A DNA stretch of 6,747 nucleotides from Candidatus Solibacter sp. (GTDB lineage Bacteria > Acidobacteriota > Terriglobia > Bryobacterales > Bryobacteraceae): contig JADGNT010000275.1 of the NCBI GenBank assembly GCA_017883345.1, forward strand, positions 1 to 6,747. The letters run 5' to 3'. Made by a program: the position numbers and the translations under genes. Positions 1 through 4,098 of this stretch are shown here, in pieces. The notes beneath the pieces are model-generated. The model made no database searches, was not told the origin of the DNA, and was given only the letters and a program-made list of their open reading frames with translations. Positions within the stretch are counted from its first letter, which is position 1. Each line of letters begins with the position of its first letter.

Positions 1-45
1 CATGGCAGTTTTTCATGAGCTTTCGCGGGCCGAAGGCCCATCCCA

Positions 46-109
46 ACAGACAGGACTGACAGCGAATTTCCGGCAAAGTCAGCCAGAAATTCATGTCAGT
101 CCTGTCTGT
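46..109. repeat. Large imperfect hairpin (REP- or MITE-like) across the clpS stop codon
   Basis: Two perfect 16-bp arms, ACAGACAGGACTGACA at 46-61 and its reverse complement at 94-109, enclose a 32-nt centre. Inside it a second pair of arms, GAATTTC (64-70) and GAAATTC (86-92), continues the stem after a 2x1 internal bulge. A further 3 bp (72-74 with 82-84) closes on a 7-nt loop. About 26 base pairs form in 64 nt. The right arm holds the clpS stop codon and its last three codons. On the minus strand no T-tract follows the hairpin, so it is not a textbook intrinsic terminator, although it may protect or end the clpS transcript. A dispersed palindromic repeat is the other reading. The base pairing is seen directly; the role is inferred. 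Confidence 0.8.
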
Positions 110-428
110 CCCCGGCGGGCTCGACGGTGGCGCTCATGGAACCTTTGGAACGCGGCAGGCGCCAGTCCGGTCCGTAGGCCTGGATCTGGTCGCGAGCGAA
201 TTCGGCCTCGCGCAGTTCGCAGGTGATGAGCACGGTGCGTCCGGCCCGATCCACCTCCTCGGCGTGCCGGTAGGCCTGGTCGAGCGTGAAGATGAAGATT
301 TTTTGCAGCATTTCGATCACGTAGTCGTACGTGTGATCGTTGTCGTCCAGAAGAACGACGCGGTACAGAGGGACCAGTTGCTCCCGCTCCAGGATTGCAA
401 CGTCAGGGGCCAGCGACGGGTTCGCCAT
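96..428 (-). CDS. clpS: ClpS-like ATP-dependent Clp protease adaptor, divergent
   Basis: A 110-residue protein matching the ClpS fold over residues 22-88: the first strand VVLLDDNDHT (24-33), the helix YVIEMLQKIF (36-45), then the AEEVDRAGRTVLI segment (57-68). Classical ClpS binds proteins with bulky N-terminal residues and hands them to a Clp AAA+ unfoldase. Aligned without gaps to E. coli ClpS, the pocket residues Asn34 and His66 are both replaced by Asp (D28 and D60), while Asp35 is kept as D29; the substrate choice may therefore differ. A C-terminal block around GSMSATVEPA (96-105) lies beyond the classical core and, from memory, recurs in a divergent ClpS-like group of Acidobacteria and Planctomycetes. 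The ATG at 426-428 was chosen because homology begins soon after it; no clear Shine-Dalgarno precedes it. It lies 35 nt after the sugar transferase on the same strand, so co-transcription is likely. Residues 108-110 and the stop lie in a hairpin arm. The same frame stays open far upstream inside the transferase, but that part is only a shadow. Confidence 0.85.
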   Translation of the reverse strand: MANPSLAPDVAILEREQLVPLYRVVLLDDNDHTYDYVIEMLQKIFIFTLDQAYRHAEEVDRAGRTVLITCELREAEFARDQIQAYGPDWRLPRSKGSMSATVEPAGDRQD

Positions 429-448
429 GATAACGGCCGCGGAGCCGC

Positions 449-458
449 ACTGATCAGT
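449..458. repeat. 10-bp perfect palindrome between transferase and clpS
   Basis: ACTGATCAGT sits in the 35-nt gap between the transferase stop and the clpS start. It is a possible protein site or a chance palindrome; nothing else in the gap looks like a promoter or terminator. Confidence 0.3.
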
Positions 459-463
459 ATGCG

Positions 464-1855
464 CTATTGCGCGCCGCGCGACAACAACAAGACCTTGAGG
501 GTGTCGAAGATGATGTAGGTGTCGAGGGCCATGGACATGTTCTTGATGTAGTAGAGGTCGTATTCGAGCTTGGTGATAGTGTCTTGGAGGGTATCGCCGT
601 ACTTGTAGTTGATCTGCGCCCAGCCGGTGATGCCGGGCCGCACGCAGTGGCGCTGCCGGTAGTAGGGAATCTGTTCGTTGAGCGCTTTGACGAACTCGGG
701 GCGCTCGGGGCGGGGGCCGACGATCGACATCTCGCCTTTGAGCACGTTGAAGAGCTGCGGCAACTCGTCGAAGCGGACGCGGCGAATGACGCGGCCGACC
801 ATGGTGACGCGCGGATCGTCCTTCTGTGCCCACACCGCGCCGGTGCCAAGCTCCGCATCGATGCGCATGGAACGGAACTTGTAGACGGTGAACAGCGAGC
901 CATCGAGGCCGACCCGCGTCTGGCGGTAGAGCACGGCTCCGGGGGAGGAGAGGCGGACCGCGAGCGCGGTCAGCAGCATAATCGGGAAGGAGAGGATAAT
1001 CCCGATGACGGCCACGGTCATATTCGATAACCGCTGGTAGAGCAGGTTTTGAGGGCGGGGTCCCAACTCGCCGGAGAAGATGAGCTGCGAGGGCCGGATC
1101 TCTTTCAGGCAGACGCGCCCGCACACGCGCTCGTACGTGTTGGCGGCTTCTTCGATGACGTTTCCGGCGAAGCGCAGTTCCAGCAATTCGCCCACCGGCA
1201 TGCGGTTGCGCCTCTCGAACATGCCGACCACGATGCGGTGGGGCTGAGTGGTGCGAACGATGTCGTGCAGCGATTCCATGGCGCCCAGAATCTTGCCGCC
1301 GGGGAGTTCGGCGCTGGGAGCGTGCCGGTCGTCCACATAGCCGGCGATCTCCAGGCCGCTTTCGGGGCGATCGGCGATGTACTGGCCGATGTCTTCGAGC
1401 AGCGGGCTGCCGCCCACCAGCAACAGGCGATCGCGGCCCACCAATTGAAACGCGAAGGCGCTAAACAGGAGGCGCCAGAGGAAGATGGCCACCACGGCGA
1501 TGGCACTGCCTCGCAACATGATGCTGATCGGCACGCGCAGGCTGGAGTTGAGGTAAGAGATCAGGCCCTGGGTGAGGAATGCCAAGCCCATCACCAGGCA
1601 GAGCTGTTGGATCAGGACGATCCGCGATTTGACTTGAATCTGGGAATAGAGATCGTGAAGATGCAGCCCGACCAGAATGCTGAGGACCACCAGTGCAATC
1701 CGGGAGAGCCCGCCGTCGTCCAAGAGAAAAACGGTGGGATCGACTTCGAGAACGAGGTACGTCGCGAAGATGAAAGCCGAGGTCACCAGCAGAATCTCTG
1801 AGACCAACAGCGTCAGCGTGCCAACTGGAATAAAGACCTTAAACAGACGAATCAT
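464..1855 (-). CDS. Exopolysaccharide polyprenyl glycosylphosphotransferase (EpsB-type, PEP-CTERM-associated class)
   Basis: A 463-residue inner-membrane enzyme that should transfer a sugar-1-phosphate from a nucleotide sugar to undecaprenyl phosphate, the first step of building an exopolysaccharide repeat unit. Hydrophobic segments lie at about 10-35, 51-66, 84-102 and 111-136. A nucleotide-binding-like domain of the CoA_binding_3 type follows (about 140-250; RLLLVGGSPL at 143-152). After one more membrane segment (279-302) comes the bacterial sugar transferase domain (about 276-460). Its hallmarks are visible: SPGAVLYRQTRVG, YKFRSMR, FDELPQLFNVLKGEMSIVGP with the Asp363-Glu364 catalytic dyad known from PglC-type enzymes, and RPGITGWAQI. 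WAQKDDPRVT and KLEYDLYYIKN match the EpsB-like class linked to PEP-CTERM systems. The ATG at 1853-1855 was preferred to an upstream start at 1972, which would run into the divergent gene. The leader from the predicted promoter would be about 28 nt with only a weak ribosome site. No other exopolysaccharide gene is in view, and the sugar specificity cannot be read. Confidence 0.93.
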   Translation of the reverse strand: MIRLFKVFIPVGTLTLLVSEILLVTSAFIFATYLVLEVDPTVFLLDDGGLSRIALVVLSILVGLHLHDLYSQIQVKSRIVLIQQLCLVMGLAFLTQGLISYLNSSLRVPISIMLRGSAIAVVAIFLWRLLFSAFAFQLVGRDRLLLVGGSPLLEDIGQYIADRPESGLEIAGYVDDRHAPSAELPGGKILGAMESLHDIVRTTQPHRIVVGMFERRNRMPVGELLELRFAGNVIEEAANTYERVCGRVCLKEIRPSQLIFSGELGPRPQNLLYQRLSNMTVAVIGIILSFPIMLLTALAVRLSSPGAVLYRQTRVGLDGSLFTVYKFRSMRIDAELGTGAVWAQKDDPRVTMVGRVIRRVRFDELPQLFNVLKGEMSIVGPRPERPEFVKALNEQIPYYRQRHCVRPGITGWAQINYKYGDTLQDTITKLEYDLYYIKNMSMALDTYIIFDTLKVLLLSRGAQ

Positions 1856-1889
1856 CGAAGGGCCAGGTACGCGAATAACGGCAAGGTTA

Positions 1890-1918
1890 ATTATACTCGG
1901 GATTGCGGGGCATCCCAA
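1890..1918 (-). promoter_or_regulatory. Sigma-70-type promoter for the transferase-clpS transcript
   Basis: On the minus strand, TTGGGA (1913-1918, four of six to the -35 consensus) is followed after exactly 17 bp by a perfect TATAAT (1890-1895). The expected transcription start is near 1883, about 28 nt before the transferase ATG. Confidence 0.65.
1892..1897 (+). promoter_or_regulatory. Candidate -10 for the cysteine desulfurase gene
   Basis: TATACT matches five of six -10 positions and overlaps the opposite-strand -10 in the same AT-rich core. No good -35 lies 15-19 bp upstream. If used, transcription would start near 1904, after the possible TTG start at 1903 and about 28 nt before the GTG at 1933, which favours the GTG. 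Confidence 0.4.
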
Positions 1919-1932
1919 CCGCCAGAACTGCC

Positions 1933-3093
1933 GTGACGAAAACCATCTATCTCGATTATCACGCCACCACACCGGTGGATCCGCGTGTCCTGGACGCGAT
2001 GCTTCCCTTCTTCGGGCCGAAATTCGGCAATGCCGCCAGCGGTACGCACAGCTTCGGATGGGAGGCGGAGGGGGCGGTGGAAGTGGCGCGCAAGCGGATC
2101 GCGGACCTGGCGGGGGCGGGCGCGAGAGAGATCGTGTTCACCAGCGGCGCCACGGAGTCGGACAATCTGGCGCTGAAGGGCGTGGTGGCGGCCGCCGGCG
2201 TCGCGCGGGCGCATATCGTGACCCTTGCCACGGAGCACAAAGCGGTGCTGGATACGGCAAGCCGGCTAGAGGGGGCGGGTTGCCGGGTGACGATTCTGGG
2301 TCCGAAGCCGGACGGACTGGTGGATCTGGATGAGTTGCGCGAGACAATCGGGCCGGAGACGGTTTTGGTGAGCGTGATGTACGCCAACAATGAAATCGGC
2401 GTACTCCAACCGGTGCGCCAGATCGGCGCGATCTGCCGCGAGAAGCACGTGCTGTTCCATTGCGACGCGGTCCAGGCATTCGGCAAGTTTCCGGTGAGCG
2501 TGGACGCCTGCCACATCGATCTGATGTCGGTGAGCGCGCACAAGATGTATGGGCCGAAGGGGGTGGGAGCGCTGTACGTGCGGAGGCAGAATCCGCGGGT
2601 CAGGCTGACGGCGCAGATGGACGGAGGGGGGCACGAAGAGGGAATGCGGTCGGGGACGCTGAACGTGCCGGGGATCGTGGGCTTCGGTGAGGCGTGCGTG
2701 GTGGCGGCGCGGGAGATGGGGGAGGAATACGGGCGCCTGGGGGTTTTGCGCGACCGGCTGAAGCAGCGGCTGGAAGAGGGGCTGGATGGGGTACACGTGA
2801 ACGGTTCGATGGAGCACCGGTTGGCGGGCAATCTCAACGTGAGTTTTGAGGGAGTGGACGGCGATGCGCTGCTGGTGGCGCTGCCCGATCTGGCGGTTTC
2901 CACGGGCAGCGCCTGCAACTCCCACGGCGGTGGGGGGAGCCACGTGCTGCGGGCGATCGGGGTGGCGGCGGACCTTGTGCAATCGGCCACGCGGTTCGGG
3001 CTGGGGCGATTCACTACGGAAGCCGAAGTGGAATACGCCGCGGGGCGTGTCGTGGAGGTAGTGCGGAGGCTGCGCGAGCGGAGCCCGGTATGA
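1933..3093 (+). CDS. iscS: Cysteine desulfurase (IscS/NifS family)
   Basis: A 386-residue pyridoxal-phosphate enzyme that takes sulfur from L-cysteine as an enzyme persulfide, giving alanine, and supplies it for Fe-S clusters and tRNA thiolation in the cytoplasm. Numbering from the GTG: the N-terminal IYLDYHATTP; His102 in ATEHKAVLD, which should stack on the cofactor; NNEIG with Asn153; HCDAVQAFGK with Asp178 and Gln181; SAHKMYGPKG with the Schiff-base Lys204; Cys328 in TGSACNS, the persulfide residue; and RFGLGRFTT near the C terminus. All key residues are present and the length is normal. The loop after Cys328 reads HGGGG where family members usually have a Glu-Pro before Ser-His/Tyr-Val-Leu. 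GTG at 1933 was chosen because it places IYLDYH at the usual distance; a TTG at 1903 would add ten residues. No iscU, iscR or mnmA follows. It could equally be the group serving NifS- or tRNA-type partners; iscS is the family name, not proof of pathway. Confidence 0.93.
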   Translation: MTKTIYLDYHATTPVDPRVLDAMLPFFGPKFGNAASGTHSFGWEAEGAVEVARKRIADLAGAGAREIVFTSGATESDNLALKGVVAAAGVARAHIVTLATEHKAVLDTASRLEGAGCRVTILGPKPDGLVDLDELRETIGPETVLVSVMYANNEIGVLQPVRQIGAICREKHVLFHCDAVQAFGKFPVSVDACHIDLMSVSAHKMYGPKGVGALYVRRQNPRVRLTAQMDGGGHEEGMRSGTLNVPGIVGFGEACVVAAREMGEEYGRLGVLRDRLKQRLEEGLDGVHVNGSMEHRLAGNLNVSFEGVDGDALLVALPDLAVSTGSACNSHGGGGSHVLRAIGVAADLVQSATRFGLGRFTTEAEVEYAAGRVVEVVRRLRERSPV

Positions 3094-3227
3094 GAGGGAT
3101 GGGCTTCAACGAGAGAGGTGCAGAGCATCCCTAAACGCCGGGCTACTGAGGAACTATTCCATCGAGCCAGCTTCGCGGACATCCATGCCGATCTGCGTGC
3201 CTGAATCGCGAGTGGTTGCGCGCCAGG

Positions 3228-3256
3228 TTGCAACTGCGGCATTGCCGCAGTACAAT
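3228..3256 (+). promoter_or_regulatory. Promoter of the toxin-antitoxin operon
   Basis: TTGCAA (3228-3233, four of six to -35) is followed after exactly 17 bp by TACAAT (3251-3256, five of six to -10). Counting seven bases from the end of the -10, the start of transcription falls at about 3263, the A of the toxin ATG, so the message may have no leader. Confidence 0.6.
3233..3251. promoter_or_regulatory. Palindromic operator in the toxin-antitoxin promoter spacer
   Basis: ACTGCGGCATTGCCGCAGT has perfect 8-bp arms around a 3-nt centre. It fills the whole space between the predicted -35 and -10, where a bound dimeric repressor would block RNA polymerase. The HigA-like antitoxin encoded downstream has a helix-turn-helix, and this family commonly represses its own operon. 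A second short palindrome, GTTGCAAC (3227-3234), covers the -35. The symmetry is seen; the binding is inferred. Confidence 0.6.
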
Positions 3257-3262
3257 TCAGAT

Positions 3263-3589
3263 ATGCGCCGCTTGTTCCTGTTCCCGCGCTATCAACGTGA
3301 TGCGGCAAGATTGCTTGACGTGAAGGAGCAGGACGAAATGGAGCGCCATATTGCCGACGACCCAGAGCGCCACCCGCGCATTCCGGGCGGAAGCGGTATG
3401 CGGAAGGCGCGGTGGGCACGTCCCGGCCGTGGGAAACGCAGTGGCCTGCGGGTAATTTACTACTTCGCCGCTCCGGACTCAGTGTACTTCATCGCCGTAT
3501 ATGCCAAGAACGAGAAGGAGAATCTCAGTGACGCCGAAAAACAAGCCCTTGCGAAAATCCTCCGGCCGATCAAGCGACAAGAGCACTAG
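3263..3589 (+). CDS. RelE/HigB-type toxin (mRNA interferase)
   Basis: A 108-residue basic protein of the RelE/HigB superfamily, whose members cut mRNA on the ribosome when free of their antitoxin. The diagnostic stretches are SGMRKARWARPGRGKRSGLR (44-63), followed by VIYYF (64-68), and VYAKNEKENLSDAEK (79-93), both typical of the branch that pairs with XRE-type antitoxins in toxin-first order. The length is usual for the family. The ATG at 3263-3265 was chosen because homologous sequence starts there and because the promoter lies just upstream. An in-frame ATG at 3185 would add 26 unrelated residues and would lie before that promoter. No Shine-Dalgarno sequence precedes the ATG, which fits a leaderless message and weak toxin translation. 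The gene overlaps the antitoxin by 62 nt. Whether the toxin is active cannot be judged from sequence alone. Confidence 0.88.
   Translation: MRRLFLFPRYQRDAARLLDVKEQDEMERHIADDPERHPRIPGGSGMRKARWARPGRGKRSGLRVIYYFAAPDSVYFIAVYAKNEKENLSDAEKQALAKILRPIKRQEH
3515..3520 (+). promoter_or_regulatory. Ribosome binding site of the antitoxin
   Basis: AAGGAG lies 7 nt before the GTG at 3528, inside the toxin gene. It is the best ribosome site in the window and decides the antitoxin start. Its strength contrasts with the toxin, which has none. Confidence 0.75.
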
Positions 3590-3878
3590 GCTTGGTCGCG
3601 TACTGGTTGAGTCGGCCAAACAGATCGCGCAACACATGAGGGGCGAAATCGAACTTCCCATGAAGGTGGTGCGCTTGGTGCCAGACGTAGACGTTCGTGC
3701 AATCCGTGAAGGGCAAGACCTCACGCGCGCGCAATTTGCGGAACGCTACGGGCTGCAAGTGCGGGCCATTCAGGAATGGGAGCAGGGGAGACGCAAACCG
3801 GAACCGGCGGTGCGTGCGTATATGATCGTCATCAAGAATCAGCCCGCGGCGGTGCGGAAGGCCCTGACAGCGGCGTAG
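3528..3878 (+). CDS. HigA-like XRE-family antitoxin
   Basis: A 116-residue DNA-binding protein that should bind and neutralise the toxin encoded just upstream and repress their shared promoter. The N-terminal 24 residues are basic and probably disordered. A helix (LVESAKQIAQHMRGE, about 26-40) and a linker lead to PDVDVRAIREGQDLTRAQFA (52-71), the start of an XRE helix-turn-helix that runs to about residue 95. The recognition part QVRAIQEWEQGRRKPEPAVR (77-96) is characteristic of antitoxins paired with HigB2/RelE toxins. The C-terminal helix (98-114) completes the domain. The GTG start at 3528 is supported by a strong ribosome site 7 nt upstream; it gives a 62-nt overlap with the toxin, long for such pairs. 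A later start near residue 25 or 37 cannot be excluded but would cut into the helix seen in relatives. Translation is probably coupled to that of the toxin. Confidence 0.9.
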   Translation: MTPKNKPLRKSSGRSSDKSTRLGRVLVESAKQIAQHMRGEIELPMKVVRLVPDVDVRAIREGQDLTRAQFAERYGLQVRAIQEWEQGRRKPEPAVRAYMIVIKNQPAAVRKALTAA

Positions 3879-3890
3879 CCCGGCCGGGCT
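3877..3890. repeat. 14-bp palindrome at the antitoxin stop
   Basis: AGCCCGGCCGGGCT is a perfect palindrome starting within the antitoxin stop codon. As RNA it could form a 5-bp GC-rich stem with a 4-nt loop, but no T-run follows, so it is at most a weak transcription end. Confidence 0.35.
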
Positions 3891-3929
3891 CGGACTTGCG
3901 ACAGATCGCGTGTAACGCCGCAGGGTTTA

Positions 3930-3959
3930 GGATCGCGACACCCGCGACCTTTGCGATCC
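3930..3959. repeat. Short inverted repeat in the gap before the VWFA gene
   Basis: GGATCGC (3930-3936) and GCGATCC (3953-3959) are 7-bp perfect arms around 16 nt. They lie in the 220-bp gap 3879-4098, where I see no convincing gene and no good promoter (only a weak TACACT at 4085-4090). The pair may be a regulator site or chance in GC-rich DNA. Confidence 0.3.
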
Positions 3960-4092
3960 ATGCCGGTTCCGGGCCGGTTAGTCCCGTTCTGGTAAACAAG
4001 TGCCCGCGTGCCGCCAAGAAGGCGGCCCTCCCCGCATCTATGGCCCCAGCCGAGAGCGGGTTTTCTGTTGGCCCGGCATCGCATTACACTAA

Positions 4093-4098
4093 GAAGGA
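4093..4098 (+). promoter_or_regulatory. Ribosome site abutting the VWFA gene start
   Basis: GAAGGA directly touches the ATG at 4099, an unusually short spacing. An in-frame stop at 4090-4092 rules out any earlier start, and the next in-frame ATG (4138) would remove the signal peptide, so 4099 is kept. Confidence 0.45.

Noticed and set aside
1..45. Short GGGCC-TTC-GGCCC stem downstream of clpS as a terminator
   Set aside because: A 5-bp stem with a 3-nt loop and no T-tract after it on the minus strand; too little sequence at the window edge to decide.
429..1124. Long minus-strand reading frame continuing upstream of clpS through the transferase
   Set aside because: It is the off-frame shadow of the transferase; only the part from 428 down matches a known family.
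1049..1801. 250-residue plus-strand frame opposite the transferase
   Set aside because: It is antisense to a well supported gene, with Gln/His/Asp-rich composition typical of a GC-rich shadow frame.
3094..3204. 37 open codons in frame after the cysteine desulfurase stop (ending ...FADIHADLRA), and a 14-codon frame starting ATGA at the stop
   Set aside because: Too short, no ribosome site and no recognisable family; could be a decayed remnant, but nothing supports a gene. The rest of 3094-3227 holds nothing I can name.
3185..3262. Upstream in-frame ATG extending the toxin by 26 residues
   Set aside because: It lies before the predicted promoter, lacks a ribosome site and adds sequence unlike the toxin family.
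1959..3419. 486-residue minus-strand frame opposite the cysteine desulfurase
   Set aside because: Ser/Pro/Arg-rich, no motif, fully antisense to a gene with complete catalytic residues.
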